From assembly GCF_003024525.3 (NCBI RefSeq), contig NZ_CP035934.2:2480001-2544000 (forward strand): 64,000 nucleotides of DNA. The letters are read 5' to 3'. The notes under the pieces are model-generated. The model ran no database searches, was not told where the DNA came from, and saw only the letters and a list, made by a program, of their open reading frames with translations. The translations under genes and the position numbers were made by a program. Positions within the stretch are counted from its first letter, which is position 1, and each line of letters begins with the position of its first letter. This DNA comes from Acinetobacter cumulans. Its GTDB lineage: Bacteria; Pseudomonadota; Gammaproteobacteria; Pseudomonadales; Moraxellaceae. This document shows positions 38,666 through 49,116 of the stretch, in pieces.

Positions 38666-39445
38666 CTAAATTAAAGCTTCTAATTGTTGCGCCAAACAAA
38701 ACTGTTGGCTGGCCATATCAAAGACATAAGCTTGCATATTTCCGTGCATATCAAGAGTATTAAAACTATTGGCTAAACCATGATGTAATCGATGTGATGT
38801 CGCCGTTCCTGCATGAATCTCCCAAATGGGATGATCACAACCCAGCTGATAAATTTGATTTAAATCATAGCGCGCTACTTGATGTAAATGCCCATGCAAT
38901 AGCCCATTTAATCCATTTTTAGCCCAAGTCTGTAAAGCCATTCGCCCGAGCACAGGACAATCTTTCAACGCTTCTTTCTCTTGTGGCGGTATATAAAATG
39001 GCTGATGTGCAACCACGTATTTAAGCTTTTGCTGTGGCGCTTGCTTAAGCAATTGATCCACTTCTGCAATTTGCGCCAAAGAAATATGTCCACGTGTATG
39101 GTAACGTCGACGGATGCTATTTACCCCAACAATCATGAAATGTTCTGTTTCTAGCGTTGTTTCCATATTGCCAAAAAAAAGTTGATAACGCGCAAATGGA
39201 CTAATAAATCGATTCCACAAATGAAATAGCGGTATATCGTGGTTTCCAGGCACCACCAAATATGGACGCTTTAAACTCTCTAAAAATTGCTTACACGCAT
39301 AAAATTGCTGAAAACGTGCGCGCTGAGTTAAATCCCCACTCACAACAATAAGCTCAGGTTGATGCAGGGCACAAAAATCACCTAAGGCACGTATACATTC
39401 GGGTTGCTCTGTCCCAAAATGTAAATCAGAAAGATGAACTAACAT
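38666..39445 (-). CDS. Metallophosphoesterase (calcineurin-like)
   Basis: A 259-aa two-metal phosphoesterase with all family motifs in order: 'SDLHFG' (5-10), 'VSGDLTQ', 'VPGNHD', 'AHQPFY' and 'GHLHQ'. The substrate is not known. Its start lies inside the 3' end of the upstream diacylglycerol-kinase-type gene (20-bp overlap), so the two are co-translated and may act on related lipid phosphates; that link is inference. Confidence 0.88.
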   Translation of the reverse strand: MLVHLSDLHFGTEQPECIRALGDFCALHQPELIVVSGDLTQRARFQQFYACKQFLESLKRPYLVVPGNHDIPLFHLWNRFISPFARYQLFFGNMETTLETEHFMIVGVNSIRRRYHTRGHISLAQIAEVDQLLKQAPQQKLKYVVAHQPFYIPPQEKEALKDCPVLGRMALQTWAKNGLNGLLHGHLHQVARYDLNQIYQLGCDHPIWEIHAGTATSHRLHHGLANSFNTLDMHGNMQAYVFDMASQQFCLAQQLEALI

Positions 39446-40364
39446 TAGGCACCATAATCTTTAAGGCATGTTTATGTACCTTTATACATAAAGGTGGATA
39501 TAACTCTTTAAGTTCCCCATCGACAGCCACGGTTAGTTTTTTACTATTTGCATGTATTTTGACTTCATCTGCAGCAAAGCTATAAACATCTGGAGTATGT
39601 TCTAGGTTGCCACGAATCAGTTGCCACAGCATTTTAAACAAGCTGAGTTTATCGCTCTTAGCAACCACTACGCCTGCGACTTTGCCTAAAGCAGCCTGTT
39701 TTGCAATTTTTAAATTTAGATCTGCCAACTGTAGCTGATTATTACCAAAGAAAATCAGCGGTGTTTTAACAGGATAATAAATAGTATCCACTTCAATCTG
39801 TAGTTTTAATTCCTTGCGATCACGAATTAATACATCTAAGCCCGAAGTGTATGCATGTACTGGAAAGCGCCCAAAACGTTGATTATAAATTTCACGTTTT
39901 TTTATAAATAAAGGATATAACCCCAAACTCGCATTATTTAAATAAATATGGTTATTAATGCTGGCAACATGCGTTTCACGAATTAGCCCCTGCACAATAA
40001 CTTCTGCAGCCTGTTTTAATTGCAGTGGTATATCCAACACACGTGCAACATAATTAAATGTACCTAAAGGCAATATTCCCATTGGAATTGACGTACCCAT
40101 TAAGTATTGCGCAACAGCATTTAAGGTGCCATCTCCACCCGCAACCACCACAACTCCATGATTATCAAGTTGTTGATGACGCGCTAACACATGCGACATG
40201 AAATTTGCAAAGTTTCCAAATTCACTAATTTCAAATGACTGTATTTCAAAATCATGCGCCGAGAAAATATGCAATATTTCCTCATATCCATCTTCTTTTT
40301 GATTGGCATGAAAACCTGAATTTTGATTATATATAATGGATAAAGGTTTCGTTTGTTTAGACAT
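39426..40364 (-). CDS. Diacylglycerol kinase-family lipid kinase
   Basis: A 312-aa DagK-type protein with the catalytic-domain signature 'VVVVAGGDGTLNAVAQYL' and 'MGILPLGTFNYVARVL', and the C-terminal 'TVAVDGELKE'. It phosphorylates a lipid alcohol such as diacylglycerol, or a sphingosine-like compound; the exact substrate is open. It is the first gene of a two-gene unit with the phosphoesterase. Confidence 0.88.
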   Translation of the reverse strand: MSKQTKPLSIIYNQNSGFHANQKEDGYEEILHIFSAHDFEIQSFEISEFGNFANFMSHVLARHQQLDNHGVVVVAGGDGTLNAVAQYLMGTSIPMGILPLGTFNYVARVLDIPLQLKQAAEVIVQGLIRETHVASINNHIYLNNASLGLYPLFIKKREIYNQRFGRFPVHAYTSGLDVLIRDRKELKLQIEVDTIYYPVKTPLIFFGNNQLQLADLNLKIAKQAALGKVAGVVVAKSDKLSLFKMLWQLIRGNLEHTPDVYSFAADEVKIHANSKKLTVAVDGELKELYPPLCIKVHKHALKIMVPNVSSSF

Positions 40365-40775
40365 TTTTTATACGTCTCAACCCTGAATATTATTATTTTG
40401 TAGAATTTATCAACAATTAATAGCACCTTTATGTAAAATTCGAATTACCACCATTTATTTAATCAATAATATTTCCCAATTACAAAGCAAGTACAAGCCA
40501 TTGTTTTATATAATTATATATAAAATAAATAATACCCATTAAAACAAAAAATATGATTAAAAAATAATTAAAATAACACAAGTTGTTGTTATTTAACAAA
40601 ATAAATCATAAATAGCATTATCTACCAAATAAAATCTACCACTTCTTTAGTCTTATTTTTTTTATGAAATTATGCTTTAATAGCGCCACTTTTTTTAATA
40701 TTTCATCTGCGCATTGTAACCCTTTGCACAGATTAGACTTTGTACAGTTTGTACACACTTTAGATAGGCCTCACC
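40365..40775. other. dagK/pckG divergent intergenic region
   Basis: 411 bp, extremely AT-rich in the left half. Near pckG there are two close copies of TTGTACA (about 40739-40755), which could be part of an operator. No ORF or RNA is visible. Confidence 0.5.
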
Positions 40776-42605
40776 ATGACCCAAGTGAACGCACCAGAAT
40801 TCGTTCGTCACCCTAAGCTTATTGCTTGGGTGGAAGAAATTGCAAAATTAACCAAACCAGCAAAAATCGAATGGTGTGACGGTAGCGCAGAAGAATATCA
40901 ACGTTATATCGACTTGATGATCGCTAACGGCACAATGCAAGAACTTAACCAAGAAAAACATCCTGGTTCTTACCTTGCTAATTCTGATCCTTCTGACGTT
41001 GCTCGTGTTGAAGGTCGTACTTACATCTGCTCTGAAAAGCAAGAAGATGCTGGCGCAACAAACAACTGGGAAGCTCCAGCTGAAATGCGTGCTCGTCTTA
41101 ACGGTTTATTCGACGGTTCAATGAAAGGTCGTACTTTGTACGTAGTACCTTTCTCTATGGGTCCTTTAGGTTCTCATATTGCTCACATCGGTATCGAACT
41201 TACTGACTCTCCTTACGTTGCTGTAAGCATGTCTAAAATGGCTCGTATGGGTAAAGCTGTTTATGACGTTCTTGGTACTGATGGCGAATACGTACCTTGC
41301 GTACACACTGTTGGTGCGCCACTTGCAGAGGGCGAAAAAGACGTTGCTTGGCCTTGCAACCCTGAAAAATACATCGTTCATTACCCAGAAACTCGTGAAA
41401 TCTGGTCTTACGGTTCTGGTTACGGCGGTAACGCATTGTTGGGTAAAAAATGCCTAGCTTTACGTATTGCTTCTTCAATGGGTCGTCAACAAGGTTGGTT
41501 AGCTGAACACATGCTGATCCTTGGTGTGACTAATCCACAAGGCGAAAAACACTACATCGCAGCTGCATTCCCATCTGCTTGTGGTAAAACAAACTTTGCA
41601 ATGTTGATTCCACCAGCTGGTTATGAAGGTTGGAAAATTGAAACTGTAGGTGACGATATTGCTTGGATCAAACCAGGTGAAGACGGTCGCTTATATGCAA
41701 TCAACCCTGAAGCTGGTTTCTTCGGTGTAGCGCCTGGTACAAATACTAAGACTAACCCGAACTGTATGGCTACTCTTCACAAAGACGTTATTTATACAAA
41801 CGTTGCTGTGACAGACAATGGCGAAGTATGGTGGGAAGGTCTTTCTAAAGAAGCGCCTGCTAATCTTACAAACTGGAAAGGCCAACCGCATACTGGCGCT
41901 GAAAAAGCTGCGCATCCAAATGCTCGCTTCACTGTTGCTGCTGGTCAATGCCCTTCTATCGATGCTGACTGGGAAAATCCAGCTGGTGTTCCAATCTCTG
42001 CGTTCATCTTCGGTGGTCGTCGTGCAGACACAGTGCCTCTAATTTCAGAAGCATTTGACTGGGTTGACGGTGTTTATAAAGCTGCAACTATGGGCTCTGA
42101 AACAACTGCTGCTGCTGTTGGTCAACAAGGTATTGTTCGTCGTGACCCATTTGCGATGCTTCCATTTGCTGGCTACAACATGGCTGACTACTTCACTCAT
42201 TGGTTAGAAATGGGCGAACAAGTAGGCGAGAAAGCTGCTGCTGCTGGCAACAAGCTTCCTGGTATCTACAACGTGAACTGGTTCCGTCGTGATGCTGAAG
42301 GCAACTTCGTATGGCCTGGTTTCGGTCAAAACATGCGTGTTCTTGAGTGGATCATTGACCGCTGTGAAGGTCGTGCTACTGCAATTGATACACCAATCGG
42401 CCGTGTACCAACTTATGAACAATTGAACTGGACTGGTTCAGACTTCACTAAAGAACAATTTGACCTTGTTACTTCTCAAGACAAAGATCAATGGATCAAA
42501 GAACTTGAAAGCCACACTGAATTGTTCAACAAGTTAGGTGACCGTTTACCAGCTGCGCTTAAAACTCGCCAAGACGAGCTTTTAGCTGCTGTTAAATCTG
42601 CTTAA
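40776..42605 (+). CDS. pckG: Phosphoenolpyruvate carboxykinase (GTP)
   Basis: GTP-dependent PEPCK makes PEP from oxaloacetate for gluconeogenesis, important in an organism living on organic acids. The 609-aa enzyme has the PEPCK-specific P-loop '[12 protein letters not shown]' with the hyper-reactive Cys269 and Lys271, the kinase/metal region '[20 protein letters not shown]' and '[10 protein letters not shown]'. Codon usage is strongly optimised (many GGT, CGT and GCT), pointing to high expression. It is single, with a terminator after it. Confidence 0.97.
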   Translation: MTQVNAPEFVRHPKLIAWVEEIAKLTKPAKIEWCDGSAEEYQRYIDLMIANGTMQELNQEKHPGSYLANSDPSDVARVEGRTYICSEKQEDAGATNNWEAPAEMRARLNGLFDGSMKGRTLYVVPFSMGPLGSHIAHIGIELTDSPYVAVSMSKMARMGKAVYDVLGTDGEYVPCVHTVGAPLAEGEKDVAWPCNPEKYIVHYPETREIWSYGSGYGGNALLGKKCLALRIASSMGRQQGWLAEHMLILGVTNPQGEKHYIAAAFPSACGKTNFAMLIPPAGYEGWKIETVGDDIAWIKPGEDGRLYAINPEAGFFGVAPGTNTKTNPNCMATLHKDVIYTNVAVTDNGEVWWEGLSKEAPANLTNWKGQPHTGAEKAAHPNARFTVAAGQCPSIDADWENPAGVPISAFIFGGRRADTVPLISEAFDWVDGVYKAATMGSETTAAAVGQQGIVRRDPFAMLPFAGYNMADYFTHWLEMGEQVGEKAAAAGNKLPGIYNVNWFRRDAEGNFVWPGFGQNMRVLEWIIDRCEGRATAIDTPIGRVPTYEQLNWTGSDFTKEQFDLVTSQDKDQWIKELESHTELFNKLGDRLPAALKTRQDELLAAVKSA

Positions 42606-42621
42606 TCATTTAAGCGATTAA

Positions 42622-42652
42622 AAAAAAGACCGCTATATGCGGTCTTTTTTAT
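42622..42652 (+). terminator. Intrinsic terminator of pckG
   Basis: The stem aaaagaccgc / gcggtctttt is followed by a T run, 16 bases after the stop. Confidence 0.92.
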
Positions 42653-42736
42653 TTTTATTAAATCTTTTACCATTAACTCTTATAAACCCAATTTAGTGAT
42701 ACAATTAATAAAATCAATAGATTATCTCTCAATTTC

Positions 42737-43378
42737 ATGAATAAAAAATATTCTACCACCTATAGAATAAAGACTATCGAAGCTTTGGAACAATCTAAAA
42801 AATTAGATTTTGAAAATATTATTCCCATAAAACCATATTCAAAAATATCTAATAAAAAACTTGAAGAACTATCATTCTTATTAAATGAAAGAATTTTACC
42901 TATTCTTATCAGTCAATTTGGAAATAATTATAGAGGAGCCTCTTGTATTAATTTTTCTGCAGCTTTATATGCATGGTTAAACGCACTAAACTGTGATGCT
43001 GAAATAGTTTTTGGAGAAGTTGAAATTTTCCACACAGATGAATTTGATGTCACTTTAGAAAACTTAACGCACGAATACAAAAACAATATTAGATCTGGCG
43101 TCCAAAATGTTCATGCGTGGGTTACGATTGGTGATGATATTATAATTGATGCCTGCCTCCCTGATAGAATTTTTAAATATTATAAAGTGCCACAGTTACC
43201 CAATATTTTTGTTACACGCGCATATATAATGGCTGAAAGATGGAAATCCAAATATAAGCCTATGTTAATAGGCTCAGATTTCATCAATAAAACCAACAAC
43301 TTCAATCCAATTGATGCCATTCCACAAATTCAATCAATGATTAACAAATGGATGACTTCAGAAATAAATTCGCAATAG
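42737..43378 (+). CDS. Unknown protein with possible Cys-His-Asp catalytic triad (transglutaminase-like fold)
   Basis: A 213-aa protein, AT-rich unlike its neighbours. I do not recognise the family. The order C70 ('GASCINFSAALYAWLNA'), H126 ('NVHAWVTIGDD') and D138 ('IIIDACLPDR') matches the layout of transglutaminase-like and related cysteine enzymes, where a Cys starts a helix and His and Asp lie on following strands. No signal peptide or membrane segment is visible, so it is probably cytosolic. It stands alone between pckG and glpD. Enzyme activity is inference from the residue pattern only. Confidence 0.6.
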   Translation: MNKKYSTTYRIKTIEALEQSKKLDFENIIPIKPYSKISNKKLEELSFLLNERILPILISQFGNNYRGASCINFSAALYAWLNALNCDAEIVFGEVEIFHTDEFDVTLENLTHEYKNNIRSGVQNVHAWVTIGDDIIIDACLPDRIFKYYKVPQLPNIFVTRAYIMAERWKSKYKPMLIGSDFINKTNNFNPIDAIPQIQSMINKWMTSEINSQ

Positions 43379-43394
43379 TAAATAAAGATATCTA

Positions 43395-44903
43395 CTACGC
43401 AACATTCTTTTTCATACGGTGCTCATGTAGCGCCGTTAAATAATCATCCAATTGCTGCGCATCATCCACACTAAATTGCAAATACAGTTTCGTCCTACGT
43501 TTTAATATATCTTCACTACTCACTGCCCACTCATGCTCAACCAAATAATCGACTTCTAGCGCATACAAACCATGACCAAAGTTCAGCCCCAATTCATGCA
43601 CTGATCCAGCTTGCTTGATCAAACTCCACACCCGTGTGCCGTAGGCATAAACCCAGCGCTGTATTGTATATTCGTCTAGCCCTTTTATTTTATACCCGAT
43701 CTCAGTCGCAAGTTGGTCTATAGATGAAAACTGCTCTGCACCTGGCAATAACGCACTTTCCGTCCAGTGAGGTGCCAAATCACCAAAAAATGGCTTTAAC
43801 TGTTCTAATGCTGCTTCTGCTAATTTGCGATATGTCGTCAACTTCCCACCAAATACCGAAAGTAGCGGTGCTTCATCAAGAGTTACATCTAGAGCCAAAG
43901 TATAATCACGAGTAACCGCAGCTGGGTTATCCGACTCATCATCACACAGCGGTCGCACACCAGAATAAGTTGCAATAATATCTAGCGCTGTCAGCGGTGT
44001 TTTAAAATGTGCATTGGACACATCCAATAAATAATTGATTTCTTCAGGGCTGATTTCGACTGTATTAGGGTCGCCGGTATACTCACGATCCGTCGTACCT
44101 ATTAAGGTATATTGATTTAAGTACGGAATGGCAAAAACAATGCGTTGATCATGATTTTGCAAAATAAAGGCTTTATTTTGAGCATACAGCTTAGGCACAA
44201 TGATATGACTACCTTGTACCAACCGTATACCATAAGCAGGTTTTAGCGCCAGACTTTGCTGAATAAATTGAGCAACCCAAGGGCCGGCAGCATTAACCAA
44301 TGCCTTGGCTTTAATCCACAACCGTTGTCCATCTTTTTCTAATTCCAGCACCCAAACACCCGCCATACGCTGTGCGGACAAACAAATCGTTCGCGTCATA
44401 ATTTTAGCGCCATGCTCATGTGCCAGCATTGCATTCACCACCACCAGACGCGCATCATCAACCGTACAATCGGAATATTCAAAGCCTCGGCTAAAATTCG
44501 CTTTTAACGGGCTGTCAGGGCTTTCAAAAAATACTTGTTCTGACCCGAGTAACTGTTCACGCTTACCTAAATAATCATAGATAAATAGACCTGCTCGAAT
44601 TAGCCATGCAGGCCTTAAATGAGGCTGATGAGGCATAATAAAACGCATAGGATGTACCAAATGTGGGGCTTTCTTTAACAGCACTTCACGTTCTGCCAAT
44701 GCCTCACGCACCAAGCGAAATTCTTTATGCTCTAAATAACGCAAACCACCATGTATCAATTTAGAACTCGCAGAAGAAGTATGCGAAGCCAAATCATCTT
44801 TTTCACATAAGAAGACACTTAAACCGCGTCCTGCCGCATCTGCAGCAATACCCGCACCATTGATTCCTCCACCAATGATCGCCAAGTCATATAAATCATG
44901 CAT
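43395..44903 (-). CDS. glpD: Aerobic glycerol-3-phosphate dehydrogenase
   Basis: A membrane-associated FAD enzyme that oxidises glycerol-3-phosphate to DHAP and passes electrons to quinone. The 502-aa protein has the N-terminal FAD Rossmann motif 'LAIIGGGINGAGIAADAAGRG' (about residues 7-27) and the family stretch 'SSKLIHGGLRYLEHKEF'; a central 'NAAGPWVAQF' is also typical. AGGAG lies six bases before the ATG. No glpF/glpK genes are next to it. Confidence 0.95.
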   Translation of the reverse strand: MHDLYDLAIIGGGINGAGIAADAAGRGLSVFLCEKDDLASHTSSASSKLIHGGLRYLEHKEFRLVREALAEREVLLKKAPHLVHPMRFIMPHQPHLRPAWLIRAGLFIYDYLGKREQLLGSEQVFFESPDSPLKANFSRGFEYSDCTVDDARLVVVNAMLAHEHGAKIMTRTICLSAQRMAGVWVLELEKDGQRLWIKAKALVNAAGPWVAQFIQQSLALKPAYGIRLVQGSHIIVPKLYAQNKAFILQNHDQRIVFAIPYLNQYTLIGTTDREYTGDPNTVEISPEEINYLLDVSNAHFKTPLTALDIIATYSGVRPLCDDESDNPAAVTRDYTLALDVTLDEAPLLSVFGGKLTTYRKLAEAALEQLKPFFGDLAPHWTESALLPGAEQFSSIDQLATEIGYKIKGLDEYTIQRWVYAYGTRVWSLIKQAGSVHELGLNFGHGLYALEVDYLVEHEWAVSSEDILKRRTKLYLQFSVDDAQQLDDYLTALHEHRMKKNVA

Positions 44904-45153
44904 AAGCGTCTCCTCTTATTGTTATTTTCAGTGCATTTTTTAATTCTTCCAATCCCAAGTCACCATTCCATCACTAAGAAAAAATTCACTCAACTTATAT
45001 TTACCACCACTCAGCATGAATAAGTGCTCAATTCAATGTAACACCTCTTCGGCATAATGAACATTTTATATACAATTTGTTTAATTTCGTTACCTTTCCA
45101 GTAAAGCAGCAGACTTAAGATAAAACTTCAAACAAAAATAAATGGATATAACA

Positions 45154-46461
45154 ATGACGAATACCGCAATGCAGCCTGCGCCGCTGGACACCAAAACGCG
45201 GGTTAAATCCATCTTGGGTGGTTCTGCTGGCAACTTAGTTGAATGGTATGACTGGTATGTCTATGCTGCCTTCACACTCTATTTTGCCCATGCCTTTTTC
45301 CCACAAGGTAGCCAAACTGCCCAACTCCTCCAAGCAGCAGCCATTTTTGCTGTCGGTTTCCTCATGCGACCAATTGGTGCATGGATTATGGGAGTTTACT
45401 CTGACAAAAAAGGCCGTAAATCGGGTTTAACCCTGTCTGTTACGCTCATGTGTATTGGCTCATTAATGATTGCCATCTCACCTACACATGACCAAATCGG
45501 CATCTTCGCGCCCATTATTTTAGTGGTCGCACGGCTAATTCAAGGCCTAAGTGTTGGCGGTGAATATGGTGCCAGTGCGACTTATTTAAGTGAAATGGCT
45601 GAGAAAAACCACCGAGGCTTTTTTTCGAGTTTCCAGTATGTGACCTTAATTGCTGGGCAGCTCACTGCGCTCTGCGTTTTACTGATACTGCAATGGCTAC
45701 TGACAGAGCAACAGCTACATGATTGGGGATGGCGTATCCCATTTTTCATTGGTGCTTGTTTGGCTGTTGTGGTGTTCCGTATCCGTCGTGGCTTACTCGA
45801 AACACAATCATTTCAAAATGCACAAAAAGAAAAAGACCAACCTGAATCTGGCTTACTTTCCTTATTTAAACACTATCCTAAAGAAGCTTTTACGGTGCTC
45901 TTTCTTACCGCAGGGGGTACTTTGGCTTTTTATACCTATACCACCTATTTACAAAAATATTTGGTCAATACTTCAGGCTTTAGCAAACCCGCCGCAACGC
46001 AAATTACCACCTTAGCTCTGTTTATTTTCATGTGCTTACAGCCTGTTGCAGGTGCATTGTCTGATAGAATTGGTCGTAAACCTATTATGATCGCCTTTGG
46101 TGTATTGGGCGTTCTATTTACATACGTGCTGTTTGATGCCTTGGGACAAACACAGGACTATTGGACTGCATTTTGGTTATGTTTAGCAGGTCTCATCATT
46201 GTTACAGGCTATACTTCTATTAATGCTGTAGTAAAAGCAGAGATGTTCCCTGCGCATATTCGTGCTTTAGGTGTTGCACTTCCTTATGCGCTAGCCAATA
46301 CAATTTTTGGGGGTACTGCAGAATTCTTTGCGCTCAGCTTTAAAGAAGCAGGTCATGAATCGTGGTTCTTTGTTTATGTCACCGTGATGATCTTTATTTC
46401 ACTGCTGGTATATATCTTTATGAAAGACACTAAACACCATTCTCAAATTAAAGAACACTAA
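45154..46461 (+). CDS. kgtP: MFS metabolite:H+ symporter, KgtP-like (probable 2-oxoglutarate transporter)
   Basis: A 12-helix major facilitator of the metabolite-H+ symporter family. Signatures are 'GNLVEWYDWYVYA', the loop 2-3 motif 'GVYSDKKGRKSG', 'RLIQGLSVGGEYGAS' and 'GALSDRIGRKP'. It most resembles the dicarboxylate/2-oxoglutarate permease KgtP, but shikimate- or citrate-type carriers share these motifs, so the substrate is provisional. ATG 45154 (GGAT upstream) is preferred over 45142. Divergent from glpD. Confidence 0.8.
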   Translation: MTNTAMQPAPLDTKTRVKSILGGSAGNLVEWYDWYVYAAFTLYFAHAFFPQGSQTAQLLQAAAIFAVGFLMRPIGAWIMGVYSDKKGRKSGLTLSVTLMCIGSLMIAISPTHDQIGIFAPIILVVARLIQGLSVGGEYGASATYLSEMAEKNHRGFFSSFQYVTLIAGQLTALCVLLILQWLLTEQQLHDWGWRIPFFIGACLAVVVFRIRRGLLETQSFQNAQKEKDQPESGLLSLFKHYPKEAFTVLFLTAGGTLAFYTYTTYLQKYLVNTSGFSKPAATQITTLALFIFMCLQPVAGALSDRIGRKPIMIAFGVLGVLFTYVLFDALGQTQDYWTAFWLCLAGLIIVTGYTSINAVVKAEMFPAHIRALGVALPYALANTIFGGTAEFFALSFKEAGHESWFFVYVTVMIFISLLVYIFMKDTKHHSQIKEH

Positions 46462-46604
46462 GCGCCCTGCCACTGCTCAACTGCAGTGGCATATTTCCAC
46501 ACTGCATCATGTTTTTATAAGGTCACCTGCATTTTCGCCATCGAGTCTAAGGTCTGTTTATGTCATACTCAGCCATAGAAATAACAAGACTGGAAATGAC
46601 CTTC

Positions 46605-47033
46605 ATGAAAATAGCACTTAAATTGTTTACTTTAGGATGTTGCACCACATTTTTAGCAGCTTGCCAAAGCACTCCCCAAACTTATAATGGCCATGCTGGG
46701 TATCAAATTGAAGCACAAAATGCCACAAGTGCGACGCTGGCTTACACCTTGGCTGGACGACAAAATCAACAATTAGACGAAAATAAATTACAGCGCGCCT
46801 GCCAAAAAGTACTTGGCCAACATCGCACATTTAAGCTGAATATTTTAAGTATTAATGAAATTGCCAACCCAGCAACCACAGCGCAACAATATGGTCGTCA
46901 AATTGGCAACTCTCGTGCAAGCTTTGGGCTGAGCAATACACCAGACCTACGTAATACAGACAACCTCGGTGCACAAAATGCACTAGATGCACGCCCTGCA
47001 ACCTTACGTGTGGTGCGTTACACTTGCTCATAA
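46605..47033 (+). CDS. Small lipoprotein, hypothetical
   Basis: The start at ATG 46605 is supported by GGAA nine bases upstream and places a lipoprotein signal with lipobox 'LAAC' at the N-terminus; the longer frame to 46560 hides the signal. The product is 142 aa with a mostly polar mature domain with one further Cys near the end ('VVRYTCS'). No family recognised. A strong terminator follows. Confidence 0.6.
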   Translation: MKIALKLFTLGCCTTFLAACQSTPQTYNGHAGYQIEAQNATSATLAYTLAGRQNQQLDENKLQRACQKVLGQHRTFKLNILSINEIANPATTAQQYGRQIGNSRASFGLSNTPDLRNTDNLGAQNALDARPATLRVVRYTCS

Positions 47034-47047
47034 TGCAGTAAATGCAC

Positions 47048-47080
47048 AAAAAATAAGACGCATTGGCGTCTTATTTTTTT
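47048..47080. terminator. Bidirectional terminator
   Basis: The stem aaaaaataagacgc / gcgtcttatttttt lies between the convergent lipoprotein and methyltransferase genes. Confidence 0.92.
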
Positions 47081-47094
47081 ACAGCAGTCACTTT

Positions 47095-47763
47095 TTAGAG
47101 CGTCTTATAAAAGCTGACATTGCGAAACTCAGGTGATTCATCCAAATCTGGCCAAGTGGTTGCACTACGCTCATCGAGTTTTTCATACTTTAGATGACTA
47201 AAATTTTTGACACGACTGTCTGCTACCCAAACCTCTGGCGCAAACTTTAAAAACTCATCTAAGAAAAAACGGTTACACTGGTCATACAACACATCCGCCG
47301 CCAACAGAATATCGACTTGCTCTGCCTTATACAGATCATCTAAATATTCAAGCTCAACATTATTCAACTCGGCATTTGCACGACAAGCATCCAAGCTCAC
47401 TTGATCAATATCACAGCAAATCACACGCTTTGCCCCTGCCATTTTGGCAGCAATTGCAACTACACCTGAACCCGCACCAAAATCCAACACCACTTTGTCT
47501 TTAACATGATGAGGTTCTGCCAGCAACCACTGCGCCATCGCAAGCCCTGAAGCCCAACAAAAAATCCAATACGGCGTGTCATTCCAAATACGGCGAATGA
47601 CTTCGTCATCCATTTTATCCGTTGGAAATACAGGAGGAATCAGCCACAAAGAAATTAGGGTTTCAGGCAATTGCTGTGCATGCAATTCACAGTGTGGAAT
47701 CACATTATGCAGTGCTTTAAGGAGGTGCTCAGGGGCTTGGGGGAATTGGAAAGTACAGCTCAT
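47095..47763 (-). CDS. Class I SAM-dependent methyltransferase (protein/small-molecule type)
   Basis: A 222-aa Rossmann methyltransferase with motif I 'VVLDFGAGSGVVAIAAKMAGA', the acidic 'VICCDIDQVSLDA' and the catalytic-side 'DILLAADVLYDQ'. It resembles the Nnt1/ETFB-lysine-methyltransferase group that modifies protein lysines, but the target is unproven. It is transcribed toward the neighbouring lipoprotein gene with a bidirectional terminator between them. Confidence 0.75.
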   Translation of the reverse strand: MSCTFQFPQAPEHLLKALHNVIPHCELHAQQLPETLISLWLIPPVFPTDKMDDEVIRRIWNDTPYWIFCWASGLAMAQWLLAEPHHVKDKVVLDFGAGSGVVAIAAKMAGAKRVICCDIDQVSLDACRANAELNNVELEYLDDLYKAEQVDILLAADVLYDQCNRFFLDEFLKFAPEVWVADSRVKNFSHLKYEKLDERSATTWPDLDESPEFRNVSFYKTL

Positions 47764-47820
47764 ATTAAGCCTTGGGGATAATTTTATTTGAATTTATAAA
47801 CGTATTGGATACACGACATC

Positions 47821-47918
47821 GTCATCTGCTGCTGTTTGAGGCAGACCTCATTCAAATTAACACTGTTTCTGCGACAACATTAATCAAAAGACAAAATATG
47901 TCGAGTTCAGCAGATGAC
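47821..47918. repeat. Perfect 11-bp inverted repeat in the folD/methyltransferase gap
   Basis: GTCATCTGCTG (47821-47831) and CAGCAGATGAC (47908-47918) are exact reverse complements, 76 bases apart. The 268-bp gap has no credible gene. Meaning unknown. Confidence 0.5.
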
Positions 47919-48032
47919 AAATGGTTTTCTTGCGAAGCTCGCTTCTCATTTTGCCGAAACAAAAGTAGCATACGAGCTTCTTACATTTATAAGTCACAAC
48001 GGAAAGACTCCGCCGCAACAATGGCAACTGTA

Positions 48033-48881
48033 TTAACCTAAAGCTTTTTCAGCAGCTTCAACAGTTTGACGAATCAAAGTTGTAATCGTCATAGGGCCTA
48101 CACCGCCTGGAACTGGCGTATAAGCAGAAGCAATTTCTTCAATACCTACCAATTGAATATCGCCAACACCACCGCCATCACGTGGATGGAAGCCAGCATC
48201 TACAACCACTGCGCCCGATTTAATCCAATCTTTTTGAATCAATTCAGCTTTACCAACAGCACCCACAATAATGTCTGCTTGCTTAACAAAGCTTGCTAAA
48301 TCTTGTGTACGTGAGTGGCAAATCGTTACTGTTGCATTCGCTTCAAGTAGCATTGCAGCCATTGGTTTACCCAAAATAGCAGAACGACCCACAACAACCG
48401 CATGTTTACCCGCGATTTCGATGTTGTTTTCTTTCAAAATCGTCATGATGCCAGCAGGTGTAGCTGAACCGTAAGCTGCTTCACCCATTGCCATACGGCC
48501 AAAACCTAGGCAAGTCACGCCATCTACGTCTTTTGCAAGCGAGATTGCATCGAAGCAAGCACGTTCATCAATTTGAGCAGGGACTGGGTGTTGTAACAAA
48601 ATACCGTGAACATCTGGGTTTGCATTTAATTTTTCAATTTCAGCAAGCAATTGTTCAGTTGTGGTTTCTTTAGGAAGTTCAACTTTTAATGAATCCATAC
48701 CGACACGGCGGCAAGCATTTCCTTTCATACGCACATAAGTTGCAGATGCACCATCGTCACCTACCAAAATAGTCGCAAGAATTGGGGTACGACCTGACTT
48801 CTCTTTTAACGCTTCTACGCGTGTTAACAAGTCAGCTTCAATTTGCTTCGCCAATGCACGACCATCTAAAACTAATGCCAC
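48033..48881 (-). CDS. folD: Methylenetetrahydrofolate dehydrogenase/cyclohydrolase FolD
   Basis: A bifunctional cytosolic enzyme that interconverts 5,10-methylene-, methenyl- and 10-formyl-THF with NADP. A GTG start at 48881 with GGAG eight bases upstream gives the standard 282 aa ('[15 protein letters not shown]'); the longer frame is unlikely. Motifs are '[11 protein letters not shown]' with the active-site Lys/Arg region, '[12 protein letters not shown]', '[10 protein letters not shown]', '[16 protein letters not shown]' and the ending '[14 protein letters not shown]'. Confidence 0.95.
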   Translation of the reverse strand: MALVLDGRALAKQIEADLLTRVEALKEKSGRTPILATILVGDDGASATYVRMKGNACRRVGMDSLKVELPKETTTEQLLAEIEKLNANPDVHGILLQHPVPAQIDERACFDAISLAKDVDGVTCLGFGRMAMGEAAYGSATPAGIMTILKENNIEIAGKHAVVVGRSAILGKPMAAMLLEANATVTICHSRTQDLASFVKQADIIVGAVGKAELIQKDWIKSGAVVVDAGFHPRDGGGVGDIQLVGIEEIASAYTPVPGGVGPMTITTLIRQTVEAAEKALG

Positions 48882-48988
48882 GGCACATCTCCAAGTGATG
48901 ATATGAATCAATTTTGCACATAATACATGATAATTTTAATTATTTTCCGCTATATGCTGTTTTTATGCGCATCCGAATGAACAAGCTA

Positions 48989-49016
48989 TTGTTTTTTTTT
49001 CTGAGCTTGCTAATAT
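48989..49016 (+). promoter_or_regulatory. Candidate promoter of the tRNA pair
   Basis: TTGTTT, a 16-base spacer and TAATAT precede tRNA-Cys by 17 bases. Confidence 0.5.
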
Positions 49017-49033
49017 ACGCATCAACAAGACAT

Positions 49034-49107
49034 GGCGGGGTGGCAGAGTGGTCATGCAGCGGACTGCAACTCCGTGTACGCCGGTTCGATTCCGACCTCC
49101 GCCTCCA
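49034..49107 (+). tRNA. tRNA-Cys(GCA)
   Basis: A full cloverleaf is visible: acceptor stem GGCGGGG/CTCCGCC, anticodon loop 'CTGCAAC' with anticodon GCA, T-arm GGTTCGATTCC and encoded 3' CCA. Confidence 0.95.
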
Positions 49108-49116
49108 TCTTGTTAA

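Noticed and set aside
47772-48041. 89-aa plus-strand frame between the methyltransferase gene and folD
   Set aside because: It starts with TTG, overlaps the folD end and has no domain or initiation signal.
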